This document shows, in pieces, positions 26,188 to 34,996 of a DNA stretch of 64,000 bases. Origin of the DNA: JAHEGP01 sp963792875 (GTDB lineage Bacteria > Pseudomonadota > Gammaproteobacteria > Pseudomonadales > JAHEGP01); assembly GCA_963792875.1 (NCBI GenBank), contig CAWBXV010000002.1, positions 744,001 through 808,000 of the forward strand. The letters run 5' to 3'. Positions within the stretch are counted from its first letter, which is position 1; every line of letters begins with the position of its first letter. A program made the position numbers and the translations under genes. The notes beneath the pieces were generated by a model. The model saw only the letters and a program-made list of their open reading frames with translations, was not told the DNA's origin and did not search any database.

Positions 26188-26925
26188 TTGCGCATACCTC
26201 GCGTTTTCAGCCCCGACCCACTGCAGCCCGACTCAGAGCACCGGGTGGAGGGCCAGGCCGCGCACTACCTGAGCCGGGTACTGCGCAGGTCCCCCGGCGA
26301 TCCGCTGGTGCTGTTCGATGGCAGCGGCGGCGAATTTGCGGCCAGCGTCGTCTCGGTGCAGCGCCAGCAGCTGGTGCTGCAGATAGGACCCCGGCGCAGC
26401 GTGGAGCGTGAGTCAGCCCTGCGCTGCCACCTGGGCCTGGGCATGTCCCGGGGCGAGCGCATGGACTGGGCCGTGCAGAAGGCAACCGAGCTGGGCGTCG
26501 CCAGCATCACGCCGCTGCATACCGAACACTGCGAGCTCAAACTGAGCGGGGAGCGCGCGCAGAAGAAGCGCGCCCACTGGCAGCAGATCGCCGTCAGCGC
26601 CTGCGAGCAGAGCGGGCGCAACCGCCTTCCCGAGCTTGCTGCGATTGCATCGCTCGATGACTGGCTGGCCTCGGTCGACTCCGATCTGGCGCTGGTCTGC
26701 ACGGCCGAGGGTCACCCCCTGCGCGCATTTGCCGACGCGTCACCGGGCTCTGTGAGCCTGCTCATCGGGCCGGAGGGAGGCTTGAGCGACGCCGAAGTGG
26801 AGCGCGCCCTGCGGCAGGGCTTCGCCGCCCTCTCGCTGGGCCCCCGCATCCTGCGCACCGAGACGGCGCCGGTGGTCGCCCTGGGACTGACTCAGGGCCT
26901 GTGGGGCGACCTCGGCCTGGGCTAG
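26188..26925 (+). CDS. rsmE: 16S rRNA m3U1498 methyltransferase RsmE
   Basis: SPOUT-class methyltransferase acting on U1498 of 16S rRNA. 245 residues: N-terminal PUA-like part (MRIPRVF, then HYLSRVLRRSPGDPLVLFDG) and the C-terminal trefoil knot with LLIGPEGGLSDAEV and LSLGPRILRTETAP. The start is TTG at 26188. The family N-terminus MRIPR(V/I)(F/Y) supports it and no ATG fits. Nine bases after metF, so probably part of the same operon and a SAM consumer. Its stop shares CTAG with the convergent chpC. Confidence 0.94.
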   Translation: MRIPRVFSPDPLQPDSEHRVEGQAAHYLSRVLRRSPGDPLVLFDGSGGEFAASVVSVQRQQLVLQIGPRRSVERESALRCHLGLGMSRGERMDWAVQKATELGVASITPLHTEHCELKLSGERAQKKRAHWQQIAVSACEQSGRNRLPELAAIASLDDWLASVDSDLALVCTAEGHPLRAFADASPGSVSLLIGPEGGLSDAEVERALRQGFAALSLGPRILRTETAPVVALGLTQGLWGDLGLG

Positions 26926-27422
26926 GCCGGCTCCGCCAACGCCTGCCCTGCCAAAGACAGCAACAGCTGCTCCTCGATAAATGCCAGATTCGGGATGGAA
27001 GCCTCTTCGCCGCTGGCGCTCACCGCCATGCGCTCGGCCGGGCCGGTAACCACGTGATCACAGGCTACGATTTCATCCGCGCTGACGCGGATCATGCGCG
27101 GGGTGTCGCCCGTGACGATGCCAAAAAAGGGCAGCCGTTGAGGGTCCAGGCAACCATTGCAGACGGCGGCCCTGCGGGCGGGCACATCGGACGCGAAGGG
27201 GTCGTCGTTGAGGCTCTCGAAGGACACCACGGGAATCTGCAGACCCCGCCATTGCATGAGCCCCAACAGCCAGCCTGCCGCCTCGGCACAAGGTTCCAGC
27301 GGCCCCAGCTGGACGATCTCCGCCACGGACACGTTCGGAACCAGTAAATTGCGCCCCCGGACGGGCAGCAACATGGTCACCAGGTCAGCCACACCGTCAC
27401 GGTCGATTGCACGTCTAGTCAT
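26922..27422 (-). CDS. chpC: ChpC, CheW-like adaptor of the Pil-Chp system
   Basis: 166 residues with a CheW fold (LLPVRGRNLLVPNVSVAEIV, GWLLGLMQWRGLQIPVVSFE). As the last gene of pilGHIJK-chpABC it corresponds to ChpC, a second adaptor thought to couple additional receptors to ChpA. ATG at 27422 was chosen so the CheW domain begins near residue 15. Same strand as chpB, 16 bases apart. Its TAG stop is read from the same CTAG as the rsmE stop. Confidence 0.86.
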   Translation of the reverse strand: MTRRAIDRDGVADLVTMLLPVRGRNLLVPNVSVAEIVQLGPLEPCAEAAGWLLGLMQWRGLQIPVVSFESLNDDPFASDVPARRAAVCNGCLDPQRLPFFGIVTGDTPRMIRVSADEIVACDHVVTGPAERMAVSASGEEASIPNLAFIEEQLLLSLAGQALAEPA

Positions 27423-27438
27423 CTGCTTCTTCGCTCTG

Positions 27439-28404
27439 CTAACGATATCGTTCCACCAATGCCCGCGCCAGGCCCGCGGGCGTGTCACTATAGGTCGCGC
27501 CGCCCCGGCTCAGCACCGCTTCGGGCATGGCGGCGCACACACAACTGTCGCATGACTGCGTCCACACCGCACCACCACGGCGCCGCATCGCGGCGCAACC
27601 CTCGGCACCGTCGTCACCCATGCCGCTGAAGATGATCGCTCCGGCGCGCTCGCCAAACAATCCGGCTATGCCGGCAACCACCGCATCGATGGTCGGGGCA
27701 TAGCGGCCGGGCCATGACCCGCTGCCGACGCGAATCCGCCCCAGAGGCAGAAACTCGAGCTCGCGCTCAACCGGCACCACGCCCAGCTGCGCGCGGCACA
27801 GCACGCTGTCCTCGCCGAGTTCGATCACGCTCAGCGCACAGTTGCGCGCCATCACCCGGCTCAGCAGCGCCACACAAGTGGCGTCGATATGCTGCGCATA
27901 GACGAAGCTGACGGGAAAGCCGGCCGGAATGCCCGCCAGGAATGCCCGCACCGCCTCCGGCCCACCCAGCGAAGCACCCAGCACCCAGACATCACTCGCC
28001 ACCTGACCCCGCTGCGAGGCCCGCTGGGCGGCGGCCAGCAGGGGGTTGTCCGCCGGCGGCGACGCCAGGCCGGCGCCGCAGCCAAGCGTGGCCCGCAGCT
28101 TGCGGCCAAGGCCCCGGCACCAGCGCTCGAACACCGGGTCGGCGGCGCTGCTGCCCAGCGCCTCGTCGATCAGCACGGGCACCGCCGCCTCCCACAGCAG
28201 TGAGAGCAGCTCCTCGGCACCCGCACTCTCGCAGAGGCTGACGACCCAGGCATCGGCGCCGGCGCGCTGCAGCTGCGCGGCATTGAGCCGGCCGGGAGCG
28301 CTGGCATTGACCACCTGGTGGCCGCTGTCGCGCACCAACGCCTGCATTGCGAACAGGTGCAGGGCCGAATCAGACACCAGGCCGATGCGCGCCCCAAGCT
28401 GCAC
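27439..28404 (-). CDS. chpB: ChpB, CheB-type methylesterase of the Pil-Chp system
   Basis: Demethylates PilJ glutamyl methyl esters. 321 residues. The C-terminal methylesterase domain shows the catalytic Ser in LGASLGGPEAV, His in VYAQHIDA and Asp in FSGMGDDGAEG. The N-terminal receiver-like region (IGLVSDSALHLFAMQAL) has no phosphorylatable Asp: the expected position reads ADAWVVSLCE. The start is GTG at 28404, 11 bases after the chpA stop. Confidence 0.9.
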   Translation of the reverse strand: MQLGARIGLVSDSALHLFAMQALVRDSGHQVVNASAPGRLNAAQLQRAGADAWVVSLCESAGAEELLSLLWEAAVPVLIDEALGSSAADPVFERWCRGLGRKLRATLGCGAGLASPPADNPLLAAAQRASQRGQVASDVWVLGASLGGPEAVRAFLAGIPAGFPVSFVYAQHIDATCVALLSRVMARNCALSVIELGEDSVLCRAQLGVVPVERELEFLPLGRIRVGSGSWPGRYAPTIDAVVAGIAGLFGERAGAIIFSGMGDDGAEGCAAMRRRGGAVWTQSCDSCVCAAMPEAVLSRGGATYSDTPAGLARALVERYR

Positions 28405-28415
28405 CGGCGCGCTTC

Positions 28416-31400
28416 CTAGGCGAGAACCCCGGCGAGTTCCTCAATGTTCCTGAGCAGCTCGATCTCCTGATAGGGCTTGCCAAGATACCGGTCTACACCC
28501 AGCGCATGTGCCCGCTCGCGGTGTTTGTCACCCGTGCGCGAAGTGATCATGATAATGGGAAGATTCTTGAGGCGGCTGCTGTGCTTCACGCGCGCCGCCA
28601 CCTCAAAGCCGTCCATGCGCGGCATCTCGATATCCAGCAGCATCACGTCGGGGCTGTGCTCCTGCAGCAGCTGTATGGCGTCAACACCATCCTTGGCCAG
28701 CAGCACGTCCATGCCATTGCGCTCCAGGAAGCGTGAGGTCACCTTGCGCACCGTGACCGAATCATCCACCACCATCACCAGCAGATTGCGATGTTCCCTG
28801 GCCGAGTCGCCGGCGGCATCCGCAGCGTGCTCCGCATGCTCCAGGAAGCTGCTGAAGTCGGTGCGCACCATGGCGTGCAGGTCGAGGATCAATACCACGC
28901 TGCCGTCACCCAGTACCGTGGCGCCCGACAGGCCGGGCACCGCGGCGAACTGGGTGCCCAGTGTCTTCACCACGATCTCCCTGCTGCTCAGCAGGCTGTC
29001 TACCTGCACGGCCACGGCATGATCGCCGCTGCGCACCAGGATGACCGGCAGGGGCATGGTCTCGCTCTGCAGATCAGGCACCGCGCGTTTGCCGATCATG
29101 GAGCCCATGTAGCGGAGCTCGTAGGCCTGGCCCGCGTACTCGAACAGCGGCCCGCCCGGTTGATAATAGGACTCCAGCTCGAACGGGCTGACGCGCACGA
29201 TGCCTTCGATGGTGTTGAGCGGGAGCGCATAGTCTTCGTTGCAGGCGCGCACCATGAGCGCCCGGTTGACCGACACCGTGAAGGGTAGCCTGATGATAAA
29301 TCGCGTGCCGCGACCCAGTGTGGTATCGATCTCCACCGAACCACCGAGCTGTTTGATCTCGCTCGCGACCACATCCATGCCCACGCCGCGCCCGGAGATC
29401 TGTGTCACGGATTGCGCCGTGCTGAAACCCGGCTGCATGATGAACTGGGCGATTTCGTGGTCTTCGAGCTCGATCTCTTCCCGCAGCAGCCCCCGTTCAA
29501 CAGCCTTGGCCCTCACCGCGCGCAGGTCGATGCCCTTGCCGTCGTCCTGGAGCGTGATCACGACGTCGCCCGCCTCGCGCCGGAAACTGATTTCTATGCG
29601 CCCCATGGGGGACTTGCCGGCGGCGACGCGAGCGGCCGCATCCTCGATGCCGTGATCGACCGAGTTGCGCAGCATGTGCTCGAACGGCGGCACCATGCGC
29701 TCCAGCACGGTGCGGTCCATTTCGCCGTCGATATTGTGCAGAACCAGGTTGACCTGCTTGTCCAGCTCCATGCTCACCTGGCGCACGATGCGTCGCAGGC
29801 GGGGTACCGAGCGCGAGAAGGGCACCATGCGCGAACGCATCAGACCCTCCTGCAGATCGGTGTTGACCCGAGCCTGCTGCAGCAGCAGCGTCTCGATGTC
29901 GCGGGCCCGGTTGAAGATGCCCCGTTTGACCTCCTGAATGTCGGAGGAGCTCTCCATGAGCGAGCGCGACAACTGCTGCAGCACGGAATAGCGGTCCATT
30001 TCCAGGGGATCGAATTCCTCCAGCCCCAGGCTCTCCACCTGCTCCTGCCGGAAGATCAGCTGCGCCTCGGTCTCGATGTCCAGGCGCCGCAGCTGCTCCT
30101 GCATGCGATCGATGGTGGAATCCATCTCCGCCAGGGCAAATATCAGCTCGTTGATCTGCTCCTCGACGCGGGCCCGGTTGATACTGGTTTCGCCTGCCAG
30201 GTTCACCAGACCGTCGATCAGCTGCGCCGGCAGCTTGACGGTTTCATGTGCCTGACCGGCCTGCCCGGCGTCGTGGTCGGAGGCAGTCGCCACCGCCGCG
30301 GCAACGTCGACGCTGATGAACTCGGTCGACTCCAGCAGCTCGCTCGGCCGCAGCGGCGCAGCGACCTGGGCCGGCGTCGGCTCCGGCGCCTTGGAGCGGA
30401 CCACAAACGCGTCGACCGCAGCCGTCACAAGGTCCTGATGGCGCTGCAGCTGCGCAAAGAACGCCGCGTCATACTGACTGCCCGCCGCATCGGACTCGAT
30501 AAGAAAGGTTTCGAAATCGTGGCTGAGATCGCCCAGGCGCCGCAATCCGGTCAGGCGGGCGCTGCCCTTGAGCGTGTGCAGCAGCCGCTGCAGGAGCGCC
30601 AGCTGAGCGAGGTCTTCGCGGTCCGCCTGCCATTCGTGCAGCGCGTTGTCGATATTTTCGAGCAGATCCCGGGCCTCTTCCAGGAAGATTTCGACGATCT
30701 CGTCATCGACCTGCTCTGCCTCCTCCCCGGCGGCTGCCTCGATGGACGCGTCCGAGGTAGCGAGGTGCGGAGCCGTCTCCCCTGCGGGTGGCGCCGGAAC
30801 ATCGGCGGCGGCATCGTCGGCTGGCGCGTCACCACCAAGAACCGCCAGCGCGCTGGCGAGCTCGACATCGACGGGGTCCACGGCCTGGTCTGCCGCCATC
30901 GCATCCAGCATGCACTCGAGCGCGCTGTGTGCCTGCGTGAACGCGTCGACCGCTGACGCACCGGGCACCGTTCCCTCGAGGCGGGATGCTGCCTGCATCC
31001 AGAGCTCCGCCAGCTGTGCCACCTCGTCCAGTTCGAGTGCCCGCGCCGCCGCGGCGATGGCAGCGGGACTGTCGACCATCTGCCGCCACTGGACCGCTGT
31101 GGCACTGCCATCGCGCCGCCACTGCAGCAGGATGTCCAGCAGCTGCTGCAGAGCATCCGCCGTCTCGTGCATGAAGGCACCGGCACGGGCAAGATAATCG
31201 GTATCATCGCCGGCCTGCGCGGCCTTCGGGGCATGGTCGCGGGCCAGCCCGGCTATCCTGGCGAGCAAGCCATCCAACTCGGCAAATTCGGCGTCGACCG
31301 TCCCTTCGCGGAGGTAATTCAGGGCAATGTAGAGGAGGCGGGTAGTATCCCTGAGCACCGCCAGGATGGCCGCATCGACCCTTACCCCGCTCAGCTGAAG

Positions 31401-34073
31401 CTGTTTGACCAGCCCCTCTAGAGGCGTGACCACACGCGCAATCAGCGCGACGCCCGCCATGTTGGCACTGCCCTTGAGCGTGTGCAGAGCGCGCTGCAGA
31501 GCGTCACTGACCGGCAGCGGCTGCGCGCTGCCCTGGGCCTCTTCAATAAACGCCAGCACAATTTCCAGGTGCCCTTCCGCCTCTCCGGCGAAAATCTCGG
31601 CAAGGTCGGGGTCGCGCGCTGCCGACGGACCCTCCTCCATCGACTGGCCGGCGACTATCCCGCCCGACTCGTTCGCGCTAGCGGGGACGTCGACAGTTGC
31701 AGCGCTTACCTCGACTGCGGGTTGACGCATCCTGACCGCGATGGCGTCGTTGTGCGCCCTTGCCAGGGCCGGCTGCACAAGGGCGGCATCGATCGCAGCG
31801 GGGTCCGCCGCAGAGCCCTCATCCTGCGCCATAAGCGCCTCGGCCAGGCTGATCACCCAGTCCACATAGGCCTTGTTGACCGGTTCGCGCAGGGAGAGCG
31901 CCGCCACCAGCGGCGGCACCATGGCCGTCACCTTGGCGACCAGCAACTGGCGTGGCGGCGACGCCTCCAGCGTCTGGTCGATGATGCGGTTGAGCATGCA
32001 CTCGATGGACCAGGCCAGTTCGCCCAGACAGTTGGCACCGACCATCCTGCCGCTGCCCTTGAGCGTGTGCCAGCCCCGGCGCAGCACCGACAGGGCCTCT
32101 TCGTCAGCGGGATCGGCGCACCACCGCGGCAGCGCCTCCTGGATGGACTCCAGCACCTCCGCCGCTTCTTCGGCAAAAATTTCCGCGATATCATCGTCCA
32201 GGATGTCTTCTACCGCCTCTTCTATGGCGACGGCGACCGCATCCCCAGGCTGCGACGGCACCGCGCCCGCAACTTCAGTGTTCACCGCCGCAGGCGCAGG
32301 GTATGCTTCTGGCGAGTCCAGCGCTTCCCCGTCGCCGTCCGGGAGCTCAGGCTCCGCCCCGGCGTCCCTGGCCTCGGCCCGCGCTGGCGCCGCGCCCGCA
32401 CCGTCGATGGCATAGCCCAGCCGAGCCACGCTGTCAGCGGCCACTCCCAGAATGCGGCAATCATCGTCCTGGCTATCCTCCAGCAACCGCTCCAGATGGT
32501 AGTCGACGCTGCTCAGGGCATCGGCGAGGGTATCCAGATCCTGCCAGCGCGGCACCTGCTCCTGCGCGAGCAGCGCGTCGATGACATAACGGCGGCAGGC
32601 GCCCAGCACTTTGGCCGGCGCCCTGAAATGCGCGACATTGAGGCTCGCCTGGATTTGGGCAAGCATCCGGGGCACTGCCTGCAGCAGAGCGCGATCCCAC
32701 TGCGACGCGACAAACTGGACGATCGCCTCCTTGGCCTGCTCCAGTCCGTGGCGGGCTTCGCGGGCGACAGTCTGCCGCGCCTCGTCCAGGTGGTGCGGTA
32801 CGGCCACCTCCGCACCTGGCTGCGCAATACAGCTCAGCAGCGCCTGCTCCACCTCGATCAACGCCGCCGCTACCTGCAGCAGCGCTGCCGCATCGAGCTC
32901 CTCGGGTGCCTGCGCGACCTGCGCCTGCTCCACCAGCCGCTGCAACACCGCCTCCTGAGCTCGCGCGATATTCAGCGGCGCGGTGAGGCCGAGCACCGCC
33001 ATGGTATCGGCGATACGTTTGATCACCGGCAGCGCCGCGCTGAGTTTGGCGATCTCTCCGCGCCCGCTGCCACTCCTGACATACAGGTCCAGCAGGTCCT
33101 TGGCCCCTGACAACTCTTCGATCAGCGCCCGAACGACCGATTGCATGGCTTGAGGATCCGCGCCCGCGGACGCACCACCGCGGCTGGCGTCGAGCGCCTC
33201 CTGCAGACCATATTCCTCCTTGATGCCGGCGATCAGCGGCGAATCGGCTTCCGAGCGCGCCACGTAATAGAGAAAATTCTTGAGCAGGTCCGATGATACG
33301 GGCTCATTGAAGAACGCTTCGCCACGATGCAGCAGACCCTTTAATTCGCTATCGATTTCCTTGAGCAGCGACTTCACCGCGGCATTGGGTACGATGGACT
33401 GGTTGGCCAGCCCCTCGATGACTGCCAACGCGATCTTCCAGAGCGGCTCGCGCTGCCTGCCCTTGCTGAGTTCCAGCAGGCGCTCACACACACCGGTCAG
33501 ATTGTCCAGATGCTGACCCAGCTGCTTGTTGCGAATGATGCCGACAAAAGCCGTTTGAAACAGCTGCCGCAGCTTCCTGATCAGTTGCTCGAATTCCTCC
33601 GCCTGCAATCGGGGTGATTGCGGTCCGCTGGGAGTGGTCGCGTGCAGTCGTGGCGAGAACAGCGCCGACTCCGACAGCAAACCGCCACCCCGCACAGCGC
33701 GCAGCTCATTGATCATCGCCAGCAGCGACTCCGGCAGGTCGCTGCGGGTCCGCCGTACCCGCTGCAGGTAGGGTGGCAGTTGGAGCAGCGCGGCCATGAG
33801 CGCTTCGAGGGCCTCGGCGCTGTCGTCGATTTCGCCGGTGAGCAGGGCCTGGCCCAGCAGTTCGATCTCCCTCGCCAGCAGCGCTGCGCCATGGAATTCC
33901 ACCATGCGCAGCGTGCCTTGCACCTGGTGTACGTAGCTCAGGCAGAAGCGCAGGCGGGTCGTGTCCTGCGGATCGGCGACAAATGCCTCAAGCGCCCGAC
34001 AGGCCTCCTCCAGGGTCGCATTGATCTCTCCCGAGACCCAATCCAGCGCTACGTAATCTCGACCTACAGCCAT
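28416..34073 (-). CDS. chpA: ChpA, hybrid CheA-type histidine kinase of the type IV pilus chemosensory system
   Basis: Central kinase controlling twitching motility and, in Pseudomonas, cAMP. 1885 residues. An N-terminal FimL/Hpt-like region lacks a phospho-His (its motif reads VHQVQGTLRM). Three active-looking Hpt modules follow, with the HTLKGS histidine at 669, 864 and 1166. Next come a dimerisation helix (LVNLAGETSINRARVEEQ, about 1289), an ATPase (N box MLRNSVDHGIED near 1469, DDGKGIDL, GRGVGMDVV), a CheW-like domain (about 1597-1730) and a C-terminal receiver with Asp1814 in LLDIEMPRMDG. Ala/Glu-rich linkers separate the modules. P. aeruginosa ChpA is about 2480 residues with more phosphotransfer modules, so this one is compact. 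ATG at 34073. Confidence 0.95.
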   Translation of the reverse strand: MAVGRDYVALDWVSGEINATLEEACRALEAFVADPQDTTRLRFCLSYVHQVQGTLRMVEFHGAALLAREIELLGQALLTGEIDDSAEALEALMAALLQLPPYLQRVRRTRSDLPESLLAMINELRAVRGGGLLSESALFSPRLHATTPSGPQSPRLQAEEFEQLIRKLRQLFQTAFVGIIRNKQLGQHLDNLTGVCERLLELSKGRQREPLWKIALAVIEGLANQSIVPNAAVKSLLKEIDSELKGLLHRGEAFFNEPVSSDLLKNFLYYVARSEADSPLIAGIKEEYGLQEALDASRGGASAGADPQAMQSVVRALIEELSGAKDLLDLYVRSGSGRGEIAKLSAALPVIKRIADTMAVLGLTAPLNIARAQEAVLQRLVEQAQVAQAPEELDAAALLQVAAALIEVEQALLSCIAQPGAEVAVPHHLDEARQTVAREARHGLEQAKEAIVQFVASQWDRALLQAVPRMLAQIQASLNVAHFRAPAKVLGACRRYVIDALLAQEQVPRWQDLDTLADALSSVDYHLERLLEDSQDDDCRILGVAADSVARLGYAIDGAGAAPARAEARDAGAEPELPDGDGEALDSPEAYPAPAAVNTEVAGAVPSQPGDAVAVAIEEAVEDILDDDIAEIFAEEAAEVLESIQEALPRWCADPADEEALSVLRRGWHTLKGSGRMVGANCLGELAWSIECMLNRIIDQTLEASPPRQLLVAKVTAMVPPLVAALSLREPVNKAYVDWVISLAEALMAQDEGSAADPAAIDAALVQPALARAHNDAIAVRMRQPAVEVSAATVDVPASANESGGIVAGQSMEEGPSAARDPDLAEIFAGEAEGHLEIVLAFIEEAQGSAQPLPVSDALQRALHTLKGSANMAGVALIARVVTPLEGLVKQLQLSGVRVDAAILAVLRDTTRLLYIALNYLREGTVDAEFAELDGLLARIAGLARDHAPKAAQAGDDTDYLARAGAFMHETADALQQLLDILLQWRRDGSATAVQWRQMVDSPAAIAAAARALELDEVAQLAELWMQAASRLEGTVPGASAVDAFTQAHSALECMLDAMAADQAVDPVDVELASALAVLGGDAPADDAAADVPAPPAGETAPHLATSDASIEAAAGEEAEQVDDEIVEIFLEEARDLLENIDNALHEWQADREDLAQLALLQRLLHTLKGSARLTGLRRLGDLSHDFETFLIESDAAGSQYDAAFFAQLQRHQDLVTAAVDAFVVRSKAPEPTPAQVAAPLRPSELLESTEFISVDVAAAVATASDHDAGQAGQAHETVKLPAQLIDGLVNLAGETSINRARVEEQINELIFALAEMDSTIDRMQEQLRRLDIETEAQLIFRQEQVESLGLEEFDPLEMDRYSVLQQLSRSLMESSSDIQEVKRGIFNRARDIETLLLQQARVNTDLQEGLMRSRMVPFSRSVPRLRRIVRQVSMELDKQVNLVLHNIDGEMDRTVLERMVPPFEHMLRNSVDHGIEDAAARVAAGKSPMGRIEISFRREAGDVVITLQDDGKGIDLRAVRAKAVERGLLREEIELEDHEIAQFIMQPGFSTAQSVTQISGRGVGMDVVASEIKQLGGSVEIDTTLGRGTRFIIRLPFTVSVNRALMVRACNEDYALPLNTIEGIVRVSPFELESYYQPGGPLFEYAGQAYELRYMGSMIGKRAVPDLQSETMPLPVILVRSGDHAVAVQVDSLLSSREIVVKTLGTQFAAVPGLSGATVLGDGSVVLILDLHAMVRTDFSSFLEHAEHAADAAGDSAREHRNLLVMVVDDSVTVRKVTSRFLERNGMDVLLAKDGVDAIQLLQEHSPDVMLLDIEMPRMDGFEVAARVKHSSRLKNLPIIMITSRTGDKHRERAHALGVDRYLGKPYQEIELLRNIEELAGVLA

Positions 34074-34091
34074 AGTTTGTCCGACCCTGTA

Positions 34092-34979
34092 CTAAGGTTT
34101 TGTTGAGTGGCGGAGATAGGCCTCAACCTGCCTGGTGCGAACCCTGCATACGTTGGCGTGCCGCCAGCCAAGGGACTCCCCCTGGCCCACCACCAGAAGA
34201 CCGCCAGGCTTCAGGCGCGCCACCAGATTATCGAGGACCCGGCGCCTGCACGCCGGGCGAAAGTAGATGAGAACGTTCTGGCAAAAGATGACGTCCATAT
34301 CGATGTCAAGAGGCGCATCCCCGTCTACCAGATTGGAGAGCACGAAGCAGGCGCGCTGGCCAAGCGCCTCGGCTATCTGCAGAGTGCCGCTATCGGGCAG
34401 CGCATAGCTCTGTCGCAGCTGCGGTCCGATATGACACCAGCGGGCCGGTGGATAGCTGCCCGCGCGGGCAACGCGCAACGCGGCCGCGCTGATATCCGAC
34501 CCGGTGACACCGAAATAGAGGGACGAGCCGGTGATTGCTATGCTGCGCTCGGCCACCATCGCCATCGACCAGGCCTCCTCGCCGGTCGCACAGCCCGCGC
34601 TCCACAATTCCAGCGCCCCGCCTGCGCGCTCGGCGATGGCGACGCGCTGCAGCAGGTATTCCTCGAGATAGGCAAACGCGGCCGCATCGCGGAAAAAGCG
34701 CGTCTCCTGGATGGTGATGCAATTGAGCAGTTCACCCCACTCCAGCGCGCCGGTCCCCGCCTCCCGCACGCCGGCATAGTAGCGGTCATAGTCGACGCAG
34801 CCGATGGCGGACATGCGGCGGTTGAGTCCAGCCTGCAGAATGGATTTGTGCCTCAGATAACTGATGCCCGTGCGCTGCTCCAGACAGATGAGCCAGCGCT
34901 CGAACTGCGCGTCGCTCAGAGGCGGCGGCGCCCGATAGCGCCACGGCCCCGTCGCCACGGAAGTCACATCGAGGTTCAT
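34092..34979 (-). CDS. pilK: PilK, CheR-type methyltransferase
   Basis: Methylates chemoreceptor glutamates using SAM. 295 residues. It has the CheR N-terminal helix bundle (TGISYLRHKSILQAGLNRRM), the conserved motif NCITIQETRFFRDAAAF, the SAM-binding LWSAGCATGEEAWSMAM, and CQNVLIYFRPACRRRVLDNL. ATG at 34979 preferred over an upstream TTG at 34985. It lies between pilJ and chpA, as in Pseudomonas. Methylates PilJ, by inference from position. Confidence 0.92.
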   Translation of the reverse strand: MNLDVTSVATGPWRYRAPPPLSDAQFERWLICLEQRTGISYLRHKSILQAGLNRRMSAIGCVDYDRYYAGVREAGTGALEWGELLNCITIQETRFFRDAAAFAYLEEYLLQRVAIAERAGGALELWSAGCATGEEAWSMAMVAERSIAITGSSLYFGVTGSDISAAALRVARAGSYPPARWCHIGPQLRQSYALPDSGTLQIAEALGQRACFVLSNLVDGDAPLDIDMDVIFCQNVLIYFRPACRRRVLDNLVARLKPGGLLVVGQGESLGWRHANVCRVRTRQVEAYLRHSTKP

Positions 34980-34996
34980 CAGCAAGGTCGCTCTGA

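Noticed and set aside
30561..32075. Near-identical DNA blocks at about 30565, 31473 and 32055 (CCCTTGAGCGTGTGC)
   Set aside because: Not a mobile or intergenic repeat: each encodes the HTLKGS core of one Hpt domain of ChpA.
31482..33110. 542-residue open frame (and a similar one at 29412-30956) antisense to chpA
   Set aside because: Arg/Gln/His-rich shadows of the Ala/Glu-rich ChpA linkers.
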